Shown here piece after piece: positions 27,637 to 35,300 of a stretch of DNA of 64,000 bases. Where the stretch lies: assembly GCA_963721335.1 (NCBI GenBank), contig CAVRIV010000008.1, forward strand, positions 1,240,001 to 1,304,000, read 5' to 3'. Below the pieces are notes generated by a model. That model was not told the origin of the DNA, did not search any database, and was given only the letters and a program-made list of their open reading frames with translations. This DNA comes from CAVXDY01 sp963721335 (lineage in GTDB: Bacteria; Actinomycetota; Thermoleophilia; Miltoncostaeales; Miltoncostaeaceae). Each line of letters begins with the position of its first letter. The stretch's first letter is position 1. The position numbers and the translations under genes were made by a program.

Positions 27637-29286
27637 CTACATCATCCCGCCGCCCATGCCCATGCCGCCCATGTTCGGGCTCATGCCGCCGCCCATGCCG
27701 GCCATGGGGCCCGGCTCCTCGGGCTTGTCGGCCACGACGGCCTCGGTGGTGATGATGTTCTTGGCGATGGAGGCCGCGTTCTGAAGCGCCGAGCGGGTGA
27801 CCATGGCCGGGTCGATGATGCCCTCCTTGACCAGGTCCACGTACTCGCCGGTGTCGACGTTGAGGCCGATGCCGGGCTTCTTGCCCTTGACCGCGCCGAC
27901 CACCACGCTGCCCTCCAGGCCGGCGTTCTCGGCCAGCTGGCGAAGGGGCTCCTCGAGCGCACGGCGCACGATCGCGGCTCCGGTGGCCTCGTCACCCGTG
28001 AGCGTGAGGCCGTCGAGGACCTTGATCGAGTTGATCAGGACGACGCCCCCGCCGGGGACGATGCCCTCCTCGAGCGCCGCGCGGGTCGCCTGGAGAGCGT
28101 CCTCGACCCGGTGCTTGCGCTCCTTCATCTCGGTCTCGGTGGCCGCGCCGACCTTGACCACGGCGACGCCGCCGGCCAGCTTGGCCAGCCGCTCCTGGAG
28201 CTTCTCGCGGTCGAAGTCCGAGTCGGTGGTCTCGATCTCGGCCTTGATCTGCTTGATCCGGCCCTTGATCTCCTCCGGGTCGCCGGCACCGTCGATGATC
28301 GTGGTGGCGTCCTTGGAGATGACCACGCGGCGCGAGCGGCCGAGCTGGTTGACCTGGGCGTTGGCGAGCTTGAGGCCCATCTCCTCGGCGATCACCTCGC
28401 CGCCGGTGAGGATGGCGATGTCCTCGAGCATGCGCTTGCGCCGGTCGCCGAAGCCGGGGGCCTTGACGGCGATCCCGGTGAAGGTGCCGCGCAGCTTGTT
28501 GACGATCAGGGTCGCCAGCGCCTCGCCCTCGACGTCCTCGGCGATGATCAGCAGGGAGCGCCCCTGGCCGATCACCTGCTCGAGCAGCGGCAGGATGTCC
28601 TGCACGCTCGAGATCTTGCCGCCGTTGATCAGGATGTAGGGGTCATCCAGGACGGCCTCCATGCGGTCCTGGTCGGTGACCATGTAGGGGCTCATGTAGC
28701 CCCGGTCGAACTGCATCCCCTCGGTGAACTCGAGCTCCATCCCGAAGGTCTGGCCCTCCTCGACGTTCACCACGCCGTCCTTGCCCACCTTCTCGATCGC
28801 GTCCGAGATCACGTCGCCGATCGCGCGGTCGCGCGATGAGATGGCGGCCACCCGGGCGATGTCCTCCTTGCCCGAGACCTCCTTGGACTGACGGGCGATG
28901 TCGGCGACGACCAGATCGACGGCCGCCTCGATGCCGCGCTTCAACCCCATCGGGTTGGCGCCGGCGGCCACGTTCTTCAGGCCCTCGCGCACGATCGCCT
29001 GGGCGAGCACGGTCGCGGTGGTGGTTCCATCGCCGGCGACGTCGTTGGTGGCCGTGGCCACCTCGCGCACCAGCTGGGCGCCCTGGTTCTCGAAGACGTC
29101 CTCGACCTCGATCTCGCGGGCGATCGTGACCCCGTCGTTGGTGATCGTGGGGGCACCGAACTTCTTGTCCAGGACCACGTAGCGGCCCTTGGGACCGAGG
29201 GTCACCTTGACGGCGTCGGCGAGGGTGTTGACCCCGCGCTCCAGCGCCCGGCGGGCGTCCTCGTTGAACTTGATCAGCTTTGGCAT
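27637..29286 (-). CDS. groEL: Chaperonin GroEL
   Basis: 549 aa, complete and in frame. Hallmarks are KVTLGPKGRYVVLDK, the ATP-binding GDGTTTATVLAQ, the apical domain GYMSPYMVTDQ, and a C-terminal GGM-rich tail (MGGGMSPNMGGMGMGGGMM). It folds client proteins in a double ring with GroES, encoded 65 bp upstream. The CIRCE operator before groES should control both. The N-terminus MPKLIKFNEDARRAL is standard. Confidence 0.98.
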   Translation of the reverse strand: MPKLIKFNEDARRALERGVNTLADAVKVTLGPKGRYVVLDKKFGAPTITNDGVTIAREIEVEDVFENQGAQLVREVATATNDVAGDGTTTATVLAQAIVREGLKNVAAGANPMGLKRGIEAAVDLVVADIARQSKEVSGKEDIARVAAISSRDRAIGDVISDAIEKVGKDGVVNVEEGQTFGMELEFTEGMQFDRGYMSPYMVTDQDRMEAVLDDPYILINGGKISSVQDILPLLEQVIGQGRSLLIIAEDVEGEALATLIVNKLRGTFTGIAVKAPGFGDRRKRMLEDIAILTGGEVIAEEMGLKLANAQVNQLGRSRRVVISKDATTIIDGAGDPEEIKGRIKQIKAEIETTDSDFDREKLQERLAKLAGGVAVVKVGAATETEMKERKHRVEDALQATRAALEEGIVPGGGVVLINSIKVLDGLTLTGDEATGAAIVRRALEEPLRQLAENAGLEGSVVVGAVKGKKPGIGLNVDTGEYVDLVKEGIIDPAMVTRSALQNAASIAKNIITTEAVVADKPEEPGPMAGMGGGMSPNMGGMGMGGGMM

Positions 29287-29351
29287 CTCGCGCGCTTCTC
29301 CTTCGCTTCTTCTCGAATTCCGGTCGGGCGCCGGCTCGGGCCGGCGGGTCC

Positions 29352-29738
29352 CTACTTCTTCGCCGTCGTCTTCTTCGCCGTCGTCTTCTTCACGGCCGTC
29401 TTCTTCGCGGCCGGCTTGCGCGCGGAGGTGCGCTTCGAGGGCACCTTGGGGGTGGCGGCGACGCGGGCCAGGATGTCGTGCTCGTTGAGGATCAGCACGT
29501 CCTCGCCCTCGAGCTTGACCTCGGTCCCGCCGTACTTGGAGTAGATGATCTCGTCGCCGTCGGAGACCTCGAGCGGCACGCGCTCCCCGTCGACGAAGCG
29601 ACCCTCACCAACGGCCAGCACGAGCCCCCGCTGGGGCTTCTCCTGAGCCGTGTCGGGCAGCACGATGCCGCTCGCGGTCACTTGGTCCTGCTCAACGGCC
29701 TTGACGATCACACGATCGCCCAGGGGCTTCAGGTTCAT
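29352..29738 (-). CDS. groES: Co-chaperonin GroES with a lysine-rich C-terminal extension
   Basis: The first 95 residues are ordinary GroES: MNLKPLGDRVIVKAVEQ, the mobile loop TASGIVLPDTAQEKPQ, and the terminal strand DVLILNEHDILARV. Residues 98-128 are unusual: 11 lysines, two arginines and many Ala/Thr, built on a repeated KKTTAKK-like unit, ending in a normal stop. Typical GroES ends near residue 97-100. The tail resembles histone H1-like or HU C-terminal arms. It is fused in frame, so it is not caused by a frameshift. How it affects GroEL binding is not known. It is co-transcribed with groEL. Confidence 0.95.
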   Translation of the reverse strand: MNLKPLGDRVIVKAVEQDQVTASGIVLPDTAQEKPQRGLVLAVGEGRFVDGERVPLEVSDGDEIIYSKYGGTEVKLEGEDVLILNEHDILARVAATPKVPSKRTSARKPAAKKTAVKKTTAKKTTAKK

Positions 29739-29814
29739 CGGCCCTCCCGGGTCTTTACGATGGCTCTCTCGCGGCCCCGGCGCGGGGCGCCGACACTTGA
29801 GCGGGCTGCGGGAC

Positions 29815-29841
29815 TTGGCACTCGTCCCACGAGAGTGCCAG
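29815..29841 (-). promoter_or_regulatory. CIRCE operator (HrcA site) upstream of groES
   Basis: TTGGCACTC, nine spacer bases, then GAGTGCCAG. The consensus is TTAGCACTC-N9-GAGTGCTAA. The half sites are inverted repeats matching in 8 of 9 positions. It lies about 75-100 bp upstream of the groES ATG, where HrcA represses groESL until heat shock. Confidence 0.9.
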
Positions 29842-29884
29842 TGGGACGATACCGGACCGCCCCCCGGCCCGCCACCCGCCCGTG

Positions 29885-30220
29885 TCACATGCCGAGCGCC
29901 TCGCGCAGGACGGCCGCGGGATCGCGGTCGCCGGCGCGAACGAACACCCACCAGCGGTAGAAGCCGTCGCGCCGGTCGGAGGCGATCGCCGCGGTGGGCG
30001 CCGGCGCCGGCGCCGGCTCGACCTCGAACAGGCGGCGGGCCAGCTCCTCCGCCGGCAGGTCCCCCGCGCCCCACGCGGCGCCCGCCCGCGCCACCGCGTC
30101 GCCCGGGCTCTCCCCGCCCCCCGCGAACCGCGCGCCGCAGGTGGGACACGTTCCCGGCACCGGCTCGGCGCCGTCGGCCACGAGGGTCCCGCAGAGCGGG
30201 CAGGCGAGGGTGACCGCCAC
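29885..30220 (-). CDS. Zinc-ribbon protein
   Basis: 111 aa. Two CxxC pairs (CPLCG and CPTCG) lie in the first 30 residues, a four-Cys zinc ribbon. It is followed by an Ala/Pro-rich stretch (EVEPAPAPAPTAAIA) and a tryptophan-containing tail (GFYRWWVFVRAGDRD). Last gene of the rph operon, 10 bp after the membrane protein. Function unknown. Confidence 0.75.
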   Translation of the reverse strand: MAVTLACPLCGTLVADGAEPVPGTCPTCGARFAGGGESPGDAVARAGAAWGAGDLPAEELARRLFEVEPAPAPAPTAAIASDRRDGFYRWWVFVRAGDRDPAAVLREALGM

Positions 30221-30230
30221 GGGCCTTCCG

Positions 30231-30941
30231 CTAGAAGACGAGGGGCAGCGCGATGCAGAGCCCGGCCACGATCGCCACGAGCCCGGCGCCCACCGGCGCG
30301 CCCCCGGAGCCTCGGAGACGCCACACGGCGAAGCTGGTGAGGACGCCCGCCACCCCGGCCGCGACGATCAGCACGACCTGCGCGGGCTCGACCAGGTTCC
30401 GCGACAGGCCGACCGCCGCGAGGACCGCCGTCAGGAGGCATCCGAGCACGGCCGAGTCGAGCCCGTCCACCTCGCCCCGGCGGGAGCGGACGGCCTCGTC
30501 GCCCAGCCAGAGGCCGGCGAGCACGTTCCACGCGGTGAGGATCAGGACGGTGGCCGCCGGGCGGCCGTCGTCGTCCCCCAGCGCATCCACCAGCAGGTAG
30601 GCGCCGACCACGATGGCGATCACCGCCAGCACGCCGAGGGCCGGCCAGGCGAGGGAGATCGCCCGGCGCTGGGCATCGGTGCGCGCGCTGGGCGGTGGGA
30701 TCTCCGTCGTACCGCGGGGGTCGCCGAGCCGCGACATGCTGGGCAGGCCCATCGCCAGCGTCCCCAGGCCCACCAGCACGAGCGCGGCCGCGGCGCCGAT
30801 GGCGAGCGAGGGCCACGCGGCGTCCGCCGGGCTCGAGCCCGCCAGGCGCATCACGTTGTAGACCACGAGCCAGCCGATCAGCACGGCTCCCACGAGCCGC
30901 GACAGCCAGCGCCGGGGCGCAGGGCGCCCTCCCGCCGTCAC
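30231..30941 (-). CDS. Multi-pass membrane protein of unknown function
   Basis: 236 aa with about six hydrophobic segments (for example LVGAVLIGWLVVYNVMRLAG, AIGAAAALVLVGLGTLAMG, ALGVLAVIAIVVGAYLLVD). Between the second and third is a polar loop. The GTG start overlaps the stop of the SDR gene. No known transporter motif is present. Confidence 0.75.
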   Translation of the reverse strand: MTAGGRPAPRRWLSRLVGAVLIGWLVVYNVMRLAGSSPADAAWPSLAIGAAAALVLVGLGTLAMGLPSMSRLGDPRGTTEIPPPSARTDAQRRAISLAWPALGVLAVIAIVVGAYLLVDALGDDDGRPAATVLILTAWNVLAGLWLGDEAVRSRRGEVDGLDSAVLGCLLTAVLAAVGLSRNLVEPAQVVLIVAAGVAGVLTSFAVWRLRGSGGAPVGAGLVAIVAGLCIALPLVF

Positions 30942-31678
30942 GGCCGCACCAACCGCCCCCCGTCCACAACCAAGGTGTGCCCCGTCACGTAGTCCGCCTC
31001 GAGCAGGTAGCGGAGCGCCCCCGCCACGTCGTCGGGGGACCCTATCCGACCCAGGACGGTCTTCTGCTCAGAGCGTTTCACCGCGGCCGACGACGACCCG
31101 TCCGGCATCAGGACCGGCCCCGGAGCGATGGAGTTGACCGTGATGGCCGGGGCGAGCTCCTGCGCCAGACAGCGGGTGAGCATCGCCACCCCGGCCTTCG
31201 CCACGGAATGTGCCGTGAAGCGCGGCCACGGCTCCAGGCCGGCGACGTCGCCGAGGAGGACGATGCGGCCGAAACCCCCCGCCGTCATGGCCGGCGCTGC
31301 CGCCTGGGAACAGAAGAACGGCCCCTTCAGGTTCACCGCGAGCGCCGCGTCGAGCTGCTCCTCGCTGGTCTCCTCGAAGGGCGCCGAGACGAAGTTGGCC
31401 GCCGAGCACACGAGCACGTCCACGCCCCCCAGGGCCCCCGCGGCCGAGGCCACCACCTGCCGGCACCCTTCGGCCGATCCGAGGTCGCCGGCCACCACCG
31501 CGGCGCGCACTCCGCGCGCCCGGCAGTCCGCCGCCGTCTGCTCGGCCGGGCCCTCCGACGATCGGTAGTGGACGGCCACGTCCAGGCCCATGTCCGCCAG
31601 CTCCAGGGAGAGGCGCCGGCCGATGCGCACCGCGCCCCCGGTGACGAGCGCCCGGCGCCCCGCGAGGCGGGAGGTCAA
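30938..31678 (-). CDS. SDR-family protein, catalytic Tyr replaced by His
   Basis: 246 aa, Rossmann fold with cofactor motif TGGAVRIGR (pteridine-reductase-like), NAA-type loop (VCSAANFVSAP), and a typical SDR C-terminus ending VTGHTLVVDGGRLVRP. The YxxxK catalytic motif reads HSVAK, and the usual Ser region is VLLGDVAG without Ser. The Lys is kept. So it may bind NAD(P)H but not use the standard Tyr proton relay. The TTG start overlaps the rdgB stop (TTGA). Confidence 0.85.
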   Translation of the reverse strand: MTSRLAGRRALVTGGAVRIGRRLSLELADMGLDVAVHYRSSEGPAEQTAADCRARGVRAAVVAGDLGSAEGCRQVVASAAGALGGVDVLVCSAANFVSAPFEETSEEQLDAALAVNLKGPFFCSQAAAPAMTAGGFGRIVLLGDVAGLEPWPRFTAHSVAKAGVAMLTRCLAQELAPAITVNSIAPGPVLMPDGSSSAAVKRSEQKTVLGRIGSPDDVAGALRYLLEADYVTGHTLVVDGGRLVRP

Positions 31679-32250
31679 CCCGTCCCGAGCAGCTCGGCCA
31701 GCCGCCGCGCCGCCCGGCCCCGGTGGGAGATCGCCGCCTTCTCCGGGCCGCTCATCTCCGCCATCGAGCGGGGCCCGCCGTCGGGCAGGAACAGCGGGTC
31801 GTAGCCGAAGCCGCCCGCGCCGCGGAGCGCTGGGGCGATGGTGCCGGCGCAGACTCCGCAGCCCACCAGCATGCGGTCGCCGGGCGCCAGGCCCACGAGC
31901 ACGCAGACGAAGGCGGCGCTGCGGTCCTCCACCCCGTCCAGCTCCTCGAGAAGGCGCCGGCAGTTGTCCTCGTAGGTCGCCTCCGGCCCCGCGTAGCGGC
32001 TGCTGAAGACCCCCGGGCGGCCGCCCAGCGCGTGCACGATCAGCCCCGAGTCGTCGGCCACCACGGTCGCGTCGGCATCCGCCCGGTCGCGCAGGGCGGC
32101 GGCCTTGATCCAGGCGTTCTGGAAGAGGGTCGTGCCGGTCTCCTCCGGGGCGAAGCCCTCGGGTGCGGCCTCCACCTCGGCGGGAGCCAGAAGGGCCTCG
32201 AGCTCGGCGACCTTGTGGAGGTTGCCCGTGGCCAGCACGATCCGGGTCAC
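31675..32250 (-). CDS. rdgB: Non-canonical purine NTP pyrophosphatase (RdgB/HAM1)
   Basis: 191 aa, removes dITP/ITP/XTP from the nucleotide pool. Motifs: RIVLATGNLHKVAELEALL (the substrate-binding N-terminus), VADDSGLIVHALGG, RYAG, GFGYDPLFLP, MAEMSGPEKAAISHRGRA. The GTG start overlaps the rph stop by 4 bp, the common rph-rdgB pairing. Confidence 0.97.
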   Translation of the reverse strand: MTRIVLATGNLHKVAELEALLAPAEVEAAPEGFAPEETGTTLFQNAWIKAAALRDRADADATVVADDSGLIVHALGGRPGVFSSRYAGPEATYEDNCRRLLEELDGVEDRSAAFVCVLVGLAPGDRMLVGCGVCAGTIAPALRGAGGFGYDPLFLPDGGPRSMAEMSGPEKAAISHRGRAARRLAELLGTG

Positions 32251-32960
32251 GCCGTCGCCGCTCCCTGCGCCAGGGCGAGGTCGCGCATGCCGCCCTCGGC
32301 GAGGTCGAGGAGCCCGTCGAGCTCGGCGCGCGAGAAGGTTGCGCCCTCCGCGGTGGCCTGCACCTCCACGAGGCGACCGGCGCCCGTCATCACCACGTTC
32401 ATGTCGGACTCCGCGCGGACATCCTCGACGTAGGCCAGGTCGAGCAGCGGCGTGCCGTCCACCATGCCCACGCTCACCGCGGCGATCGAGTCGCGCAGCG
32501 GCAGCGCGGGGAGGGCGTCCCGCGCGACCAGCCCGGCCATCGCCTGGTGGAGGGCCACCCATGCGCCGCAGATGCTCGCGCAGCGGGTGCCGCCGTCCGC
32601 CTGGAGCACGTCGCAGTCGAGCCAGACCGTGCGCTCCCCGAGGGCCTCCATGTCGACCACCGCCCGCAGCGAGCGGCCGATCAGGCGCTGGATCTCCGTG
32701 GTGCGCCCGTCCGGGCGTCCGCGAGTCACGTCGCGCGCCTTCCGGTCGCCCGTGGAGGCGGGCAGCATCCCGTACTCGGCGGTCACCCAGCCCCGTCCGC
32801 GCCCGCGCATCCACGGGGGCACGGCCTCGTCCACCGAGGCGGTGCAGATCACCCGGGTGCGGCCCACCGAGATCAACGCGCTCCCGTGAGCCGTCTCCAC
32901 GAAGCCCGGGAGGATCTCGACCGGCCTGAGCTGGTCGGGGCGGCGTCCGTCGGCTCGCAC
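32247..32960 (-). CDS. rph: Ribonuclease PH
   Basis: 237 aa phosphorolytic 3'-5' exoribonuclease that trims tRNA 3' ends. Motifs: MRADGRRPDQLRPVEI, TRVICTASVDEAVPPWMRG, RGWVTAEYGMLPAST, RLIGRSLRAVVDM, LDCDVLQADGGTRCASI. The GTG start is at 32960. First gene of a coupled operon with rdgB, the SDR gene, a membrane protein and a zinc-ribbon protein. Divergent from the Sir2 gene with only 26 bp between. Confidence 0.97.
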   Translation of the reverse strand: MRADGRRPDQLRPVEILPGFVETAHGSALISVGRTRVICTASVDEAVPPWMRGRGRGWVTAEYGMLPASTGDRKARDVTRGRPDGRTTEIQRLIGRSLRAVVDMEALGERTVWLDCDVLQADGGTRCASICGAWVALHQAMAGLVARDALPALPLRDSIAAVSVGMVDGTPLLDLAYVEDVRAESDMNVVMTGAGRLVEVQATAEGATFSRAELDGLLDLAEGGMRDLALAQGAATA

Positions 32961-32986
32961 GGGGGCAGACTAGTACGATCGCTCGG

Positions 32987-33742
32987 ATGCCCCACGGCCC
33001 CCAGGATCTGGCCGCCGCCCTGGCCCGCGCCGGGCACGCCGTGGTCCTGACCGGCGCCGGCGTCTCCACCGAGAGCGGCATCCCCGACTTCCGGTCGGCG
33101 GAGGGTCTGTGGGAGAGATACGACCCGATGGAGGTGGCCTCGATGTCCACCTTCCTCAGCGAGCCGCAGCGGTTCTGGAGCTTCCACCGCCCACGCATCG
33201 ACATGCTCGCCGGGGCCGAGCCGAACGCCGCCCATCGCGCGGTGGCCGAGCTGGAGCGGCGCGGCATCGTGAAGGCCGTCATCACCCAGAACATCGACCG
33301 GCTGCACGCCCGCGCCGGCAGCTCCGACCCCATCGAGGTGCACGGCGCGCTCGACCGGGGGATCTGCCTGCACTGCGACGCCCGCGTGAGCATGGACGAG
33401 CTCGTCGCCCGCGCCGACGCCGCCGACGACGGCGTTCCGCGCTGCGCCTGCGGGTTCCCCATGAAGAGCGGGGTGGTGCTGTTCGGCGAGGCCCTCCCGG
33501 GCGAGGCGATCGAGGCCGCATACGCCCACGCCGAGCGCGCCGACCTGATGCTCGTCATCGGCAGCTCGCTGCTGGTGGCGCCGGTGAGCGAGCTGCCGCG
33601 GATCGTGCTGGAGCGCGGCGGCACGCTCGCGATCCTGACCGAGAGCGAGACCCCCTACGACGGGGCGGCCCAGCTCAGGTTGCGGGGTCGGGCCGCCGTC
33701 CAGATGACGGAGACGCTGACGGCGCTCGACCGGCTGCGCTGA
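32987..33742 (+). CDS. cobB: Sir2-family NAD-dependent protein deacylase
   Basis: 251 aa. NAD-binding GAGVSTESGIPDFRS and QNIDRLHARAG are present, along with the catalytic HG (EVHGALDRGICLHCDA). Four zinc cysteines are seen as CxxC (CLHC) and the CxC pair in RCACG. The protein ends after VIGSSLLVAPVSEL. It lacks the Tyr/Arg pair expected of desuccinylases, so it is more likely a lysine deacetylase. An AcuC-like deacetylase lies 3 kb downstream. Confidence 0.93.
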   Translation: MPHGPQDLAAALARAGHAVVLTGAGVSTESGIPDFRSAEGLWERYDPMEVASMSTFLSEPQRFWSFHRPRIDMLAGAEPNAAHRAVAELERRGIVKAVITQNIDRLHARAGSSDPIEVHGALDRGICLHCDARVSMDELVARADAADDGVPRCACGFPMKSGVVLFGEALPGEAIEAAYAHAERADLMLVIGSSLLVAPVSELPRIVLERGGTLAILTESETPYDGAAQLRLRGRAAVQMTETLTALDRLR

Positions 33743-33835
33743 CGGCGCTCGTTTCGCCGGTCCGCCCCGTGTCGATTCCACGGTCCCCCGTTCGTCGCGT
33801 TAACAGACCGGATGCATCGAAAGGAGACGACCACG

Positions 33836-34366
33836 ATGCGGAAGCTCGTCGAATCGACGTTCGTGACCCTCGACGGCACCATCTCGGCCCCGCAGGTCTG
33901 GGGCCCCCCGTACTGGGACGATGAGCACCACGCCTACGCCCGCAGCCTGCTCTTCGCGGCGGATGCCCTCCTGCTGGGGCGCGAGACCTACGAGGGCTTC
34001 GCGGCGGCCTGGCCGTCGAGGAGCGGTGAGATGGCGGACCGGATCAACAGCCTTCCCAAGCACGTCGCCTCGACCACCCTCACCGAGACCACCTGGAACG
34101 CCACCCTCATCACCGGGGACGTCGCCGACGCGGTCGCGGCGCTCAAGCAGCAGCCCGGCAAGGACATCCTGAAGTACGGCACCGGGGAGCTCGACCGCAC
34201 GCTGATGGAACACGGCCTCGTCGACGAGTTCCACTTCTGGCTCTTCCCCGTCATCGCCGGCAGCGGCGAGGGCTTTCTCGAGGGGATCGATACGACCCAC
34301 CTGAAGCTGGTGGACACGACGCCGTTCGCGAGCGGCATCGTCGTCCTCACCTACGCGCCCGACTAG
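33836..34366 (+). CDS. Dihydrofolate reductase-like (RibD C-terminal domain) protein
   Basis: 176 aa. It begins MRKLVESTFVTLDGTI, preceded by AAAGGAGA. LLLGRETYEGFAAAWP is the NADPH-binding element, and DILKYGTGELDRTLMEHGL followed by GLVDEFHFWLFPVIAGSG closes the fold. Members reduce small heterocycles. The true substrate is unknown. An in-frame ATG at 33812 is less likely because the ribosome binding site favours 33836. It shares 4 bp with the convergent DsbA-like gene. A second member of this family lies at 51006. Confidence 0.85.
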   Translation: MRKLVESTFVTLDGTISAPQVWGPPYWDDEHHAYARSLLFAADALLLGRETYEGFAAAWPSRSGEMADRINSLPKHVASTTLTETTWNATLITGDVADAVAALKQQPGKDILKYGTGELDRTLMEHGLVDEFHFWLFPVIAGSGEGFLEGIDTTHLKLVDTTPFASGIVVLTYAPD

Positions 34367-35244
34367 CCGGCGGCCGTCCAGAGCGCGTCGTGGCCCAGCG
34401 GGGTCTTGGTCGCCCGCCCCTCGGCCACCAGCCGCTGGAGGGCGGTCTCGGCCGCCGTGCGATCGAGGGCGTCGTTGCCGTGCACCAGCAGCGCCGCGAC
34501 CTCCTGGGTGGTGAGGCCCTCGGGGTATCGCCGCAGGAGCGGCTCCGGGCCGTCGGGCGGCGGCTCGCGGCGCAGCGCCGGGTCGAGGTTGGCCACCAGG
34601 ACGTCGTACGCCTCGACCGGCTGCCAGCCACCCGCCTCCAGGCGCCGCCCGCCGCCCTCCAGCACCAGCGAGGGCGCCGTGTAGCGGACGGCGCCGTCGG
34701 TGTCGGCGGACTTGCCCTGCAGCTCGGTCGCCGAGCCGGCCGCGGTCCGGGCCTCGGCGCGGTCGCGCTCGTAGGCCTCGGTCACGTCGGCGTCGTCGAG
34801 ACGGGCGATCAGGCCGTCCGCATCGACGCCCGGCACGTCGCGCAGCGCCGCGGCCAGCAGCGCGTCGTCGTCCAGCAGCAGCGGCGTGGTGAAGTTGGCG
34901 AGCTGGAGCGCGCGCAGCACCCGCCACTCGCTTCCCGGGTCGGCGAGGCGCGCCGCCACGATCGCGCGACAGCCCCGCGCGGTGGCGCCCACCCGGGGCT
35001 TCGGGACGAGCGAGAACGGCATGCCGAACCGCTCGCGGAAGACGATCTGGTTCTCCACCACCCGCCCGGGCGAGTACCCGCGGGCCAGGTACTGCTCGGC
35101 CCGCTCGGTGAGCCCGATCACCACGATCCGCCAATCGATCTGGTCGCCGTAGCGCCAGTCGATCACGCGCAGCGCGGGCAGCGCGGAGTACGCCCACGGG
35201 CAACCCGGGTCGGTGTGGAGGGTGGCGGAGATGGAGACCGGCAC
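34363..35244 (-). CDS. DsbA/FrnE-like thioredoxin-fold protein
   Basis: 293 aa. It begins VPVSISATLHTDPGCPWAYS: the DPxCPW motif at the active site, with only one Cys of the CxxC pair (CPWA). Helical insertion follows, and the C-terminal strand-helix region has APSLVLEGGGRRLEAGG. A winged-helix-like tail (GLTTQEVAALLVHGN) is added. It is probably a cytosolic 2-hydroxychromene-2-carboxylate isomerase-type or FrnE-like oxidoreductase. The GTG start is at 35244. Confidence 0.8.
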   Translation of the reverse strand: MPVSISATLHTDPGCPWAYSALPALRVIDWRYGDQIDWRIVVIGLTERAEQYLARGYSPGRVVENQIVFRERFGMPFSLVPKPRVGATARGCRAIVAARLADPGSEWRVLRALQLANFTTPLLLDDDALLAAALRDVPGVDADGLIARLDDADVTEAYERDRAEARTAAGSATELQGKSADTDGAVRYTAPSLVLEGGGRRLEAGGWQPVEAYDVLVANLDPALRREPPPDGPEPLLRRYPEGLTTQEVAALLVHGNDALDRTAAETALQRLVAEGRATKTPLGHDALWTAAG

Positions 35245-35300
35245 TGAGGGCCCTTTCGCGTGGGGTCCCCGACCATAGGCGCGCTGCGCCGGCGCGGCCC

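Noticed and set aside
29340..29400. GroES lysine tail as a frameshift product
   Set aside because: The tail is in the same frame as the conserved core and ends in a normal stop, and its codons follow the usual bias. A shift would break the KKTTAKK repeat.
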